A DNA stretch of 64,000 bases from contig NZ_NOIG01000008.1 in assembly GCF_002245625.1 (NCBI RefSeq), positions 124,001 through 188,000 of the forward strand, read 5' to 3'. Both the position numbers and the translations under genes were made by a program. The notes beneath the pieces were generated by a model. That model was not told where the DNA came from. It searched no databases and saw nothing but the letters and a program-made list of their open reading frames with translations. Each line of letters begins with the position of its first letter. Positions within the stretch are counted from its first letter, which is position 1. Shown in pieces: positions 27,466 to 35,228 of this stretch. This DNA is from Acidovorax kalamii (GTDB lineage Bacteria > Pseudomonadota > Gammaproteobacteria > Burkholderiales > Burkholderiaceae_C).

Positions 27466-28140
27466 GTGACAAAACAACACATCCTGGTCATCCTGGGCCA
27501 CCCCGCCGCCGACAGCCTGTGCGCGGGCATGGCACACGCCTATGCCGAGGGCGCGCGCCAGACGGGCGCCGACGTGCGCTTTCTGGACCTGGGGCAGCTC
27601 GCGTTCAACCCGCTGTTCCAGGGCTATGGCGCGGCGCAGCCGCTGGAGCCCGACCTGCTGGCCGCGCAGGCCGACATCAGCTGGGCGGACCACCTGGTGT
27701 GGGTCTACCCCATCTGGTGGGGCGCCATGCCCGCGCTGCTCAAGGGTTTCATCGACCGCGTGCTGCTGCCGGGGTACGCGTTCAAGTACCGCCAGGGTTC
27801 GTCGCTGTGGGACAAGCTGCTGGCCGGGCGCTCGGCCGAGCTGCTGGTGACCATGGACTCACCGCCCTGGTACTTCCGCTGGGTCACGCGCATGCCGGGC
27901 CACCACCAGATGAAGAAGGCCATCCTGGAGTTCTGCGGCATCCGGCCCGTACGGGTGCACAGCTTTGGCCCGGTGCGCAGCGCCAGCACCGAGCGGCTGG
28001 CGCAGTGGGTGAACGCCGCGCGCCAGCTGGGCAACCGGCAGGCCCGGCGCGGGCCACCGGACCGCAGCGCACGGCCGGTGGTGTCGCCCTCGGCTACGGC
28101 TACGGCTTCGGCAACAACGACACCTTCGACGCCGACGTGA
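27466..28140 (+). CDS. NAD(P)H-dependent flavin oxidoreductase (NQO1/MdaB-like)
   Basis: 224 aa from a GTG at 27466. Flavodoxin-like fold: ILVILGHPAADSLCAGMAHAYAEG, then DHLVWVYPIWWGAMPALLKGFIDRVLLPGYAF, diagnostic of quinone/NAD(P)H reductases, and PPWYFRW. The last ~35 residues are low-complexity Ser/Ala/Thr/Pro and overlap the end of the convergent phosphodiesterase gene by 41 bp, so the natural protein may once have been shorter. Probably MerR-regulated and involved in quinone or electrophile reduction (inference). Confidence 0.88.
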   Translation: MTKQHILVILGHPAADSLCAGMAHAYAEGARQTGADVRFLDLGQLAFNPLFQGYGAAQPLEPDLLAAQADISWADHLVWVYPIWWGAMPALLKGFIDRVLLPGYAFKYRQGSSLWDKLLAGRSAELLVTMDSPPWYFRWVTRMPGHHQMKKAILEFCGIRPVRVHSFGPVRSASTERLAQWVNAARQLGNRQARRGPPDRSARPVVSPSATATASATTTPSTPT

Positions 28141-29254
28141 AGGCCGACACCGCCGCGCGGCCCACGGCCGGGTCGTCGGTGAAGAACCCGTCGATGCCTG
28201 CACGCAGGTAGGCCGTGATCTCGGCCACGCTGTCGCCGCGCACCGTGCCGTCGGTGGCGGGTGCCTTTTTCAGCCCGGCGGGTAGGAAGGCGTTTTCGGG
28301 CCGCAGCGTCCAGATATGCACGCCCAGGCCTTCGGCACGGGCGCGCGCCACCAGCGGGGTGGATTCGCCCGGCACGCCGTCCTTGACCGGCACCACCAGG
28401 GTCTTGAACGGGCCAATGGCATTGGCATAGGTGGCCACCTGCTTCAGGCCTTCGGGCGTGATCAGGTCGGCATAGGCACGCGTGTTGGCCGCACCCTGGG
28501 CCACAAAGTCATACGGCCGGCCCGAGGGTGCCACCAGCTGCACCAGGCGCACGCTGCTGAGCTTGCGGATCGCCTGCAGGTTGCTGACCTCGAACGACTG
28601 CACGAACACAGGCGCATCCTTGTGGTTCCAGCCGTTCTTCTCCAGCACGGCCAGCAGCGGCGCCTCCAGCGGCAGGCCGATGGACTGGAAGTAGGTGGGG
28701 TGTTTGGTCTCGGGGTAGATGCCGATGGTGCGGCCCGTCTTCGCGCTCTGGGCCTTGGCCAGATCGATGACTTCCTGCAGCGTGGGCACCTCGAACTGGC
28801 CGTTGTAGGCCACGTTGGCCGGGCGCTGCGCGGGGATGCGCTCGCGGGCGCGCAGGGTCTTGAGTTCGGCCAGCGTGAAGTCTTCGGTGAACCAGCCGGT
28901 GATGGCCTGGCCGTCGATGGTCTTGGTGGTCTTGCGGCCCGCGAACTCGGGGCGGTCCACCACGTCGGTGGTGGCTTCCTTCACCGAGCCGTCGGCGTTC
29001 AGGATGGCGATGGCGTTCTCGTGCCGGGCCACCAGCACGCCGTCCTTGGTGATGACCAGGTCGGGCTCGATGATGTCGGCGCCGTCGTCAATGGCCTTCT
29101 GGTACGCGGCGAGCGTGTGCTCCGGCCGCAGGGCCGAGGCGCCCCGGTGGGCAATGACGGTGGGGGTGGGCGGCCAGGCCTGGGCGACGGCGCCCAGCGC
29201 CCAGGTGGTCAGCAGCGCGGCAGCAGTCACGGCGCGCAGTGCAATGCGTTTCAT
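28100..29254 (-). CDS. glpQ: Periplasmic glycerophosphodiester phosphodiesterase
   Basis: 384 aa. ATG at 29254 with AGGAGATCC upstream begins a Sec signal (ALRAVTAAALLTTWALGAVAQA). GDPD catalytic residues are all present: VIAHRGASALRPEHT, EPDLVITKDGVLVARHE and GIYPETKHP. It hydrolyses glycerophosphodiesters from phospholipid breakdown to glycerol-3-phosphate and an alcohol. Length and region order match the periplasmic GlpQ type. Its 3' end overlaps the convergent oxidoreductase gene. Confidence 0.93.
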   Translation of the reverse strand: MKRIALRAVTAAALLTTWALGAVAQAWPPTPTVIAHRGASALRPEHTLAAYQKAIDDGADIIEPDLVITKDGVLVARHENAIAILNADGSVKEATTDVVDRPEFAGRKTTKTIDGQAITGWFTEDFTLAELKTLRARERIPAQRPANVAYNGQFEVPTLQEVIDLAKAQSAKTGRTIGIYPETKHPTYFQSIGLPLEAPLLAVLEKNGWNHKDAPVFVQSFEVSNLQAIRKLSSVRLVQLVAPSGRPYDFVAQGAANTRAYADLITPEGLKQVATYANAIGPFKTLVVPVKDGVPGESTPLVARARAEGLGVHIWTLRPENAFLPAGLKKAPATDGTVRGDSVAEITAYLRAGIDGFFTDDPAVGRAAVSAFTSASKVSLLPKP

Positions 29255-29337
29255 GCGGATCTCCTCTAAACGGAGCCCGCACCTTAGCCGATGCGGTTGA
29301 CAGCGGCGTGTCGCCGGGGCGTACACCCCGGTAAGCG

Positions 29338-29922
29338 CTACGCGTGTTCGAAGTGGAAGACAGCCGTGCCCGCGCGCGCGTTGGGCAGCCAGCGCACTTC
29401 TTCGCCATCCTGCAGCCCGAAGGAGTCCAGGATGCGCAGGCTGTTCTTGGTGGCCAGCACTTCGAAGTCCTTGTAGGTGCCCACGCGGATGTTGGGCGTG
29501 TCGTACCACTGGTAGGGCAGGCGCCGCGTCACGGGCATGCGCCCGCGCAGGATGGACAGACGGTTGGGCCAGTGCGCAAAGTTGGGAAACGCCACCACAC
29601 CCGTGCGGCCCACGCGCGCCGTTTCGCGCAGCATGGTTTCGGCATTGCGCAGGTGCTGCAGCGTGTCGATCTGCAGCACCACGTCAAAGCTGTTGTCGCC
29701 AAACATGGCGAGGCCTTCGTCGAGGTTGAGCTGGATCACATCGACGCCGCGCTGCACGCAGGCCAGCACGTTGGCGTCGTCAATCTCCACGCCGTAGCCG
29801 CTGCAGCCTCTGCTGCGCTGCAGGTAGTCGAGCATGGCGCCGTTGCCACAACCCAGGTCGAGCACGCGCGAGCCGGGGGGCACCAGGCGCGCCAGGGCTT
29901 GCATCGCCGCTTTGTCCGTCAT
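29338..29922 (-). CDS. metW: Methionine biosynthesis protein MetW
   Basis: 194-aa class-I methyltransferase-fold protein. The SAM loop is [30 protein letters not shown] and [20 protein letters not shown] are MetW hallmarks. MetW works with MetX in O-acylation of homoserine in proteobacteria. The start overlaps the metX stop by 4 bp (ATGA). Confidence 0.95.
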   Translation of the reverse strand: MTDKAAMQALARLVPPGSRVLDLGCGNGAMLDYLQRSRGCSGYGVEIDDANVLACVQRGVDVIQLNLDEGLAMFGDNSFDVVLQIDTLQHLRNAETMLRETARVGRTGVVAFPNFAHWPNRLSILRGRMPVTRRLPYQWYDTPNIRVGTYKDFEVLATKNSLRILDSFGLQDGEEVRWLPNARAGTAVFHFEHA

Positions 29923-31049
29923 GCTTGCAACTCCTTGGCAATGCTATCGAAGTAAGAGCGCATTACGCCCATGTAGCGGGCGTCATCGAGCAAAAAGGCA
30001 TCGTGCCCGTGGGGCGCGTCGATCTCGGCATAGCTCACGCGGCGGCGGTTGTCGAGCAGGGCCTTGACGATCTCGCGGCTGCGCTGGGGCGAGAAGCGCC
30101 AGTCGGTGGTGAAGCTCACGAGCAGAAACTTCGCCGTGGCGCGGGCCAGGGCGCGCGTGAGATTGCCACCGTGCTTGCGGGCGGGGTCGAAGTAGTCGAG
30201 CGCGCGCGTGATCAGCAAATAGGTGTTGGCGTCAAAGTAGTCGCTGAACTTGTCGCCCTGGTAGCGCAGGTAGCTTTCGATCTGGAATTCAATATCCTGG
30301 GTGCTGTATTTCAGCTCCAGGCCTTCTCTCAGTTGACGCCCGAACTTCTCGTTCATCACGTCGTCGCTGAGGTACGTGATGTGGCCGATCATGCGCGCGA
30401 TGCGCAGGCCGCGCTTGGGGATCACGCCGTGGCGGTAAAAGTGGCCGCCGTGGAAGTCCGGGTCGGTCACGATGGCGCGGCGGGCCACTTCGTTGAAGGC
30501 GATGTTCTCGGCCGTGAGGTTGGGCGCGCTGGCCACCACCACGGCGTGGCGCATGCGCTCGGGGTATTGCAACGTCCAACTCAATGCCTGCATGCCGCCC
30601 AGGCTGCCACCCAGCACGGCGGCCAGCTGCTGGATGCCAAGGCGGTCGAGCAGGCGGGCCTGGGCATTGACCCAGTCCTCCACCGTGACCACGGGGAAGT
30701 CCGCACCATAAACCTCGCCCGTATCGGGATGGTTGTGCATGGGGCCGGTGGAGCCAAAACAGGAGCCCAGGTTGTTCACGCCGACCACGAAGAATCGGTC
30801 GGTGTCCACGGGCTTGCCCGGGCCGATCATGTTGTCCCACCAGCCCTCGCTCTTGTCCTGCCCGGCATACACGCCCGCCACATGGTGAGAGGCGTTGAGG
30901 GCATGGCACACGAGCACGGCGTTGGAGCGGTCGGCATTGAGCGTGCCGTAGGTCTCGTAGGCCAGGTGGTAGTCGCGGATGGACGCTCCGCTTTGCAGCG
31001 GGAGCACCTCCGGAAAATGCATGGACTGGGGCGTGGCAAAAAAAGACAT
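29919..31049 (-). CDS. metX: Homoserine O-acyltransferase MetX
   Basis: 376-aa alpha/beta-fold enzyme that acylates L-homoserine for methionine synthesis. Nucleophile Ser149 in [13 protein letters not shown], with [12 protein letters not shown] and the late catalytic Asp/His in [13 protein letters not shown]. Family members in betaproteobacteria may use succinyl-CoA rather than acetyl-CoA, so the acyl donor is left open. The ATG at 31049 has no Shine-Dalgarno; it directly follows a T7 tract and hairpin. Confidence 0.95.
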   Translation of the reverse strand: MSFFATPQSMHFPEVLPLQSGASIRDYHLAYETYGTLNADRSNAVLVCHALNASHHVAGVYAGQDKSEGWWDNMIGPGKPVDTDRFFVVGVNNLGSCFGSTGPMHNHPDTGEVYGADFPVVTVEDWVNAQARLLDRLGIQQLAAVLGGSLGGMQALSWTLQYPERMRHAVVVASAPNLTAENIAFNEVARRAIVTDPDFHGGHFYRHGVIPKRGLRIARMIGHITYLSDDVMNEKFGRQLREGLELKYSTQDIEFQIESYLRYQGDKFSDYFDANTYLLITRALDYFDPARKHGGNLTRALARATAKFLLVSFTTDWRFSPQRSREIVKALLDNRRRVSYAEIDAPHGHDAFLLDDARYMGVMRSYFDSIAKELQA

Positions 31050-31083
31050 AAAAAAACCCGGCGTCGCTAAAAACGAGGCCGGG
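31050..31083 (-). terminator. Terminator hairpin abutting the metX start codon (possible attenuator)
   Basis: On the minus strand CCCGGC-C-TCG, a 7-nt loop, and CGA-C-GCCGGG are followed by seven T and then immediately the metX ATG. It could end transcripts from the upstream exporter gene, but any metX transcript starting before it must pass through, so attenuation control is plausible. No known SAM riboswitch core was recognised in the ~115 nt upstream. TATAAA near 31115 may be a metX -10 element. Confidence 0.75.
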
Positions 31084-31199
31084 CAGATGTGTCGGACGGG
31101 TCTTTAGCAGGATTTATAAAGCGCCCGCAAGCTGTGGCAAATCGGCGCGTCCGGCAAATATACCAAAAGCGCCTGCCGCTGTGACCATGTCCGTGTCCG

Positions 31200-31769
31200 T
31201 CAGTTGCCGGTGGGCGCGAAGATCGCCAGCAACCCCAGCACCAGGAAGATCACCGCCGACACCACGTGCACCGCACGGATCGGCACGCGGCGCGTGATGC
31301 GCTCGCCCAGCCAGACCACGGGCGCGTTGGCGATCATCATCCCGAGCGTGGTGCCCGCCACCACCCACAGGTAGGCGTTGTACTGCGCGGCCAGCATGAC
31401 GGTGGCGATCTGCGTCTTGTCGCCCATCTCGGCCAGGAAGAAAGCGACCACGGTGGTGCCAAACACGCCCCAGCGCGGCGATCCATCGGCCTCGCCCTCG
31501 TCGAGCTTGTCGGGGATCAGCATCCAGATGGCCATCGCGATGAACGACGCGCCCAGGATCCAGCGCAGCACCTGCGGCCCCACGAAGGTGGTGACCCACG
31601 CGCCCACAGCCCCGGCCAGGCCGTGGTTGACCAGCGTGGCGACCAGGATGCCGAGCACGATGGGCCAGGGTTTGCGAAAGCGGGCGGCGAGCACCAGCGC
31701 CAGAAGCTGCGTCTTGTCGCCCATTTCGGCGAGCGCGACGATGGCGGTGGAGATAAAAAACGGTTCCAT
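31200..31769 (-). CDS. TMEM165/GDT1-family manganese exporter
   Basis: 189-aa inner-membrane protein with the two inverted family motifs ALAEMGDKTQLLAL (TM1) and FFLAEMGDKTQIATV (TM4), which form the cation path of UPF0016/TMEM165 exporters. Six membrane segments are visible, with an acidic loop PDKLDEGEADG between halves. Bacterial members (MneA, MntX) export Mn2+. The yybP-ykoY riboswitch directly upstream strongly supports Mn2+ as the substrate. Confidence 0.95.
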   Translation of the reverse strand: MEPFFISTAIVALAEMGDKTQLLALVLAARFRKPWPIVLGILVATLVNHGLAGAVGAWVTTFVGPQVLRWILGASFIAMAIWMLIPDKLDEGEADGSPRWGVFGTTVVAFFLAEMGDKTQIATVMLAAQYNAYLWVVAGTTLGMMIANAPVVWLGERITRRVPIRAVHVVSAVIFLVLGLLAIFAPTGN

Positions 31770-31799
31770 GTGGGGGTCCTATCCGGCCGGATGGGTGGA

Positions 31800-31966
31800 A
31801 AACGCATTGACTGCACCCCGACTCCGGCCATTTGGATCGGCATGCAGTCAATGGTCTCGCCCAGCTCAAAAACCGCATACGCCATAGGCCCACCGGGCCC
31901 AAGTTTGTTGACGCATGCCCCCGGCGCATTGCACAGCCGGGCGGGCTACTCCCCAAAGACCCGGCG
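31800..31966 (-). promoter_or_regulatory. yybP-ykoY manganese riboswitch
   Basis: On the minus strand the leader contains the conserved GGGGAGTAGC (31954-31945), then GGGCGAGACC leading into a strong stem CATTGACTGCA (31857-31840 region) paired with TGCAGTCAATG (31815-31805). This is the two-arm arrangement of the yybP-ykoY family, which binds Mn2+ and turns on Mn exporters. Downstream, a small ATCCGGCCGGAT hairpin next to AGGACC suggests translational control of the exporter. Boundaries are approximate. Confidence 0.88.
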
Positions 31967-32072
31967 ATTTTACCCTATGGTTTGTCCGGAGATTGGCCTC
32001 AAAACCACGCAAATCGCCTGTTTTGGGGCATCCGGCCCAGAAATAAACACCCACACTGCCCATAAAGTGATT

Positions 32073-32211
32073 GATAATGGGTTCGCTTTTCTGCTTGCAG
32101 AGGGGCAGCTAACTTAGCGGTGATTGGTCAGTTTCGCGTCTTTGAAGTCGTCACAGGTTTGTTGATTGCGTCGGGCTCCATCGCGTTTTCATGTTTTTTC
32201 AGGAGTCCTTC
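32073..32211 (+). promoter_or_regulatory. Promoter and conserved leader of first RRM gene
   Basis: A -10-like GATAAT (32073-32078) is followed by a leader from GCGGTGAT (~32117) to the ATG. The leader shares blocks with that of the second RRM gene: GCGGTGAT, GTCAGTTTCGCG, CTCCATCGC, TTCATGT and AGGAGTCC. Long conserved leaders of this sort are seen on cold-responsive RNA-binding protein genes. Confidence 0.6.
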
Positions 32212-32619
32212 ATGGGCAACAAACTCTACGTGGGCAACCTGCCCTATTCCTTCCGCGACCAAGATCTGGAGCAAACCTTCAGCCAGTTCGGCTCTGTGGG
32301 TAGCGCCAAGGTCATGATGGAGCGCGACACCGGCCGTTCTAAGGGTTTCGGCTTTGTCGAAATGGGCAGCGATGCCGAAGCACAAGCCGCCATCCAAGGC
32401 GTGCATGGTCAAAATTTTGGCGGCCGTGACCTCGTGGTCAACGAAGCCCGTCCTATGGAGCCCCGCGCTCCCCGTAGCGGTGGCTTCGGTGGCGGCAATG
32501 GCGGCGGCGGCGGTTACGGCGGTGGCCGTAGCGGTGGCGGCGGCTATGGTGGCGGTGGTTACGGCGGTGGCCGTGAAGGCGGCGGTGGCGGCTACGGCGG
32601 TGGCCGCGGCGGTTACTAA
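32212..32619 (+). CDS. RRM RNA-binding protein, glycine-rich tail (copy 1)
   Basis: 135 aa. One RNA-recognition motif (residues 1-~80) with RNP-2 LYVGNL and RNP-1 KGFGFVEM, then a Gly/Tyr/Arg-rich tail (GGGGYGGG repeats) like those of cyanobacterial and plant glycine-rich RNA-binding proteins. Binds single-stranded RNA by family knowledge. ATG at 32212 with AGGAGTCC. Ends 44 bp before a terminator. A close paralogue follows 350 bp downstream. Confidence 0.93.
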   Translation: MGNKLYVGNLPYSFRDQDLEQTFSQFGSVGSAKVMMERDTGRSKGFGFVEMGSDAEAQAAIQGVHGQNFGGRDLVVNEARPMEPRAPRSGGFGGGNGGGGGYGGGRSGGGGYGGGGYGGGREGGGGGYGGGRGGY

Positions 32620-32662
32620 AAAGACCTTTTCTGCAGGCGCTCGCGTCTGCAGATGGCAAAAC

Positions 32663-32687
32663 AAGGAGCCTTCGGGCTCCTTTTTTT
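32663..32687 (+). terminator. Intrinsic terminator after RRM copy 1
   Basis: AAGGAGCC-TTCG-GGCTCCTT stem-loop followed by T7. Confidence 0.95.
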
Positions 32688-32830
32688 ATTGTTGAACCGT
32701 CCTGCGGAACAGTTCCTTCCCCGGGGTCGCAGGCCTGCGTGGAACTGGCGCCCGGGGGCATTTCCGGCGCCCGCGCAGCATGGGCGCCACAGCGCACATT
32801 GCCGCTTGCTTTTTCCACAAAAGTGTGGCG

Positions 32831-32969
32831 CATAATGGGTCGGCGGGGTGTTCCCGCTTTCCAAGTTTGCGGTGATCCGTCAGTTTCGCGCTGAGAGCGT
32901 CATTGAGATTAGCTGGCTGCGTTTTCGGGACTCCATCGCTTTATTCATGTGTTTTTGAGGAGTCCCTCG
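32831..32969 (+). promoter_or_regulatory. Promoter and conserved leader of second RRM gene
   Basis: CATAAT (32831-32836) is in the same sequence setting (ATAATGGGT) as the -10 of copy 1. The leader from GCGGTGAT (32869) to the ATG aligns block by block with the first leader, ending in GAGGAGTCC. Confidence 0.6.
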
Positions 32970-33485
32970 ATGGGCAACAAACTCTACGTCGGCAACCTGC
33001 CGTACTCGGTGCGCGACAACGATCTGGAACAGGCTTTTGGCCAATTCGGCGCGGTCACCAGTGCCAAGGTCATGATGGAGCGCGACACAGGCCGTTCCAA
33101 GGGCTTTGGCTTTGTGGAAATGGGCAGCGACGCAGAAGCCCAGGCGGCCATCAATGGCATGAACGGCCAGCCTCTGGGCGGCCGCAGCATCGTGGTCAAT
33201 GAAGCCCGTCCCATGGAGCCCCGGCCGCCCCGCAGTGGCGGTTTTGGCGGCGGTGGTGGTGGCTACGGCGGCGGTGGCCGCAGTGGCGGTGGTTACGGCG
33301 GTGGCCGTGAAGGCGGCGGTGGTGGCTACGGTGGCGGTGGCCGCGATGGCGGCGGCGGTTACGGTGGCGGCGGCCGTGGCGAAGGCGGTTTCCGCAGCCC
33401 CTACGGCTCCGGCTCGCGCAACGGCGGTGGCGGCGGTCGCAATGGTGGCGGCGGCTACGGCGGTGGCGGCAACGGCGGCTACTGA
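32970..33485 (+). CDS. RRM RNA-binding protein, glycine-rich tail (copy 2)
   Basis: 171 aa. The RRM is nearly identical to copy 1 (MGNKLYVGNLPYS, KVMMERDTGRSKGFGFVEMG, VVNEARPMEPR), while the Gly-rich tail is longer and contains an extra segment GEGGFRSPYGSGSRNGG. The pair is a recent tandem duplication including regulatory DNA. ATG at 32970. Confidence 0.93.
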   Translation: MGNKLYVGNLPYSVRDNDLEQAFGQFGAVTSAKVMMERDTGRSKGFGFVEMGSDAEAQAAINGMNGQPLGGRSIVVNEARPMEPRPPRSGGFGGGGGGYGGGGRSGGGYGGGREGGGGGYGGGGRDGGGGYGGGGRGEGGFRSPYGSGSRNGGGGGRNGGGGYGGGGNGGY

Positions 33486-33510
33486 GTCTTCCACCATCCG
33501 GTTCTCTTGC

Positions 33511-33535
33511 AAAAAGCCCCTTCGGGGGCTTTTTT
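33511..33535. terminator. Terminator after RRM copy 2
   Basis: AAAAAGCCCC-TTCG-GGGGCTTTTT, symmetric, so it can serve both this gene and the convergent SDR gene. Confidence 0.95.
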
Positions 33536-33665
33536 CATGCCGCGATGTGAAAGGCATTCAGTCCTGCCCAACCTGGGCGAAGCTGAGACGGCCCACCGCC
33601 TGCAAAGCTGGCGCTGCACCGGCCAGCGCTCCTGCGCAAGGGCCGTCGAGCAGCGCCTCAGAGTG

Positions 33666-34442
33666 CTACTCGTCTATCCGGCGTTTGCGCGGGCGCCCAG
33701 CCAGCACCTTGTCGAACACGACATTGGGCAGCATGCGCAGCAGTTTGGCCACCACACCCATCTGCCAAGGGATGACCCGGTAGCTCACGCCCGCCGTGAT
33801 GGCCCGGTAGGCGCGGTCGGCAAAATCCCCGGGCTGCATCAGGAAAGGCATGCCGTAGCGGTTTTTCTGGGTGAGCGGCGTGTCGATGTAGCCCGGCGAA
33901 ATGGTGACCACCCGCACCCCATGCGGGCGCATTTCGCCACGCAGGCTTTCGCAGTAGCTGATGACGGCCGCCTTGCTGGCGCAATAGGCGCCGTGCCCCG
34001 GCAGGCCCCGGATGCCCGCCACGCTCCCAATGCCCACCAGCGTGCCGCTGCCGCGCTGCACCATGCCGTCCACAAAGGGCTGGAAGGTGGCGGCCATGCC
34101 GATGTTGTTGGTGGCAAAGGTGCGCGCCATCACATCGATATCGCCGCGCACGGCCGTGTCCATGCCCACGCTGATGCCCGCATTGGCAATCACCACGTCG
34201 GGCACCCCCTGGCGCGCCAGGCAGGCCTGGCCTGCGGCCACGATGCTGTCAGCCACCGCCACGTCAGCACTATAAATTTCATAGCTATCAGCGCTTATCC
34301 CTTGGGCGGCAGCCCATGTTTTGACCTCTTCTGTGCGGCGCGCAGCCAGGGCCAGCCGGTATCCGGCCTGGTGAAAGCGCAGGGCCAGTGCCTGGCCAAT
34401 GCCGCTGGACGCGCCGGTGATGAAAACAAGGGGGGTGGCCAT
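33666..34442 (-). CDS. Short-chain dehydrogenase/reductase
   Basis: 258 aa. Classical SDR: cofactor loop FITGASSGIGQALA, NAG in VIANAGISVGMD, catalytic Ser in IGSVAG and YCASK. The C-terminal extension (FDKVLAGRPRKRRIDE) is basic. Substrate unknown. Residues ~50-58 (ISADSYEIYS) are encoded by an in-frame copy of the dispersed repeat, between beta-2 and beta-3, a surface position in the fold. Confidence 0.92.
   Translation of the reverse strand: MATPLVFITGASSGIGQALALRFHQAGYRLALAARRTEEVKTWAAAQGISADSYEIYSADVAVADSIVAAGQACLARQGVPDVVIANAGISVGMDTAVRGDIDVMARTFATNNIGMAATFQPFVDGMVQRGSGTLVGIGSVAGIRGLPGHGAYCASKAAVISYCESLRGEMRPHGVRVVTISPGYIDTPLTQKNRYGMPFLMQPGDFADRAYRAITAGVSYRVIPWQMGVVAKLLRMLPNVVFDKVLAGRPRKRRIDE
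34269..34298 (+). repeat. Comamonadaceae-type dispersed repeat, copy 4 (inside a coding sequence)
   Basis: CTATAAATTTCATAGCTATC followed by AGCGCTTAT. Read on the minus strand it is translated as part of the SDR protein without disrupting the frame. Confidence 0.75.
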
Positions 34443-34575
34443 CTCAGTTATCCGTTGTGCCGTGAATCACCCGCAGCGCGTGAAACTGGCGAGCACCATG
34501 CACGGGCAGCCGCGCAAGGGGGGCCGCCGCGCTGGCTGCATCCCCCATCCCTTGGCGCGAAGCGCGTAGAGAGAC

Positions 34576-34605
34576 GGGGGGGAAGGCGCGAAGCGACTCA
34601 GGGGG
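34576..34605. repeat. GC-rich possible dispersed repeat between SDR and lptC
   Basis: GGGGGGAAGGCGCGAAGCGA followed by CTCAGGGGG, next to a second GC-rich palindromic stretch (TTGGCGCGAAGCGCG, ~34552-34567). Elements of this wording recur, to my memory, in Comamonadaceae intergenic DNA; only one copy is seen here. The rest of the 168-bp gap has no gene. Confidence 0.4.
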
Positions 34606-34610
34606 TTGTC

Positions 34611-35228
34611 TCATTTTTTGCCCGGCAGGATCATGCCGCGCACGCGCCCGCGCAGTTGCAGCACCTGGTCGAGGTTGTCGTAGTCCATGCCATCGGCCGT
34701 GAAGCGGTCGTTGCCCCGCGTGAGGGTCACAGGCTGGTCCGACCGCACGCGCTCGGTGTTGGTGAAGGCATGCAAGAACTCGCCCCGGAACTCCATGCGC
34801 GGCTGCGCTGGCGCCCCGGGTTTGGCGGGCAGGGGCTCGCGGGTGACGATGGCGTTGCCAAACAGCTGCACCTCCGAGCCATCGGCATTGCTCAGGGCGC
34901 GATCGGCCGTGGCCACCGTGAGGCGGCCATCGGGGCCAATGGAGCGCATGCGGACCCGGTCGATCTCCAGCGTGTCCGTGTCGGGGTAGTGCCGCGCCTC
35001 AACGCCCTGCACCTCGCTCTGCAGGCGGCCCGTGGCGTCAAAACTCTTCACCGAAAAATTCTTCATGAAGTAGTCGGGCTGGTGCTTCACGGGGCGGTCG
35101 ATGGCGGGCAATTGCGGCATGGGCGCATTGCGCACCAGCCACCAGGTGCCCAGGGCCAGCAGGCCCATCAGCAGCACGGGCAGGTAGATCGAGAGCTGGT
35201 CCCAGCCCTGGCGGATCACACGGATCAT
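34611..35228 (-). CDS. lptC: LPS export protein LptC
   Basis: 205 aa. One N-terminal membrane anchor (LSIYLPVLLMGLLALGTWWLV) then a periplasmic beta-jellyroll domain (DYFMKNFSVKSFDATG, VQGVEARHYPDTDTLEID), the LptC pattern. It links the LptBFG extractor to LptA in the LPS bridge. Start at 35228 overlaps the kdsC stop (ATGA). Confidence 0.93.
   Translation of the reverse strand: MIRVIRQGWDQLSIYLPVLLMGLLALGTWWLVRNAPMPQLPAIDRPVKHQPDYFMKNFSVKSFDATGRLQSEVQGVEARHYPDTDTLEIDRVRMRSIGPDGRLTVATADRALSNADGSEVQLFGNAIVTREPLPAKPGAPAQPRMEFRGEFLHAFTNTERVRSDQPVTLTRGNDRFTADGMDYDNLDQVLQLRGRVRGMILPGKK

Noticed and set aside
31084-31199. Possible SAM or SAH riboswitch before metX
   Set aside because: None of the conserved cores I know for those classes could be found; only the terminator-like hairpin is supported.
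32480-33480. Regular GGCGGTGGC-type direct repeats resembling a CRISPR or microsatellite
   Set aside because: They encode the Gly/Tyr-rich tails of the RRM proteins in frame, and there are no spacers.
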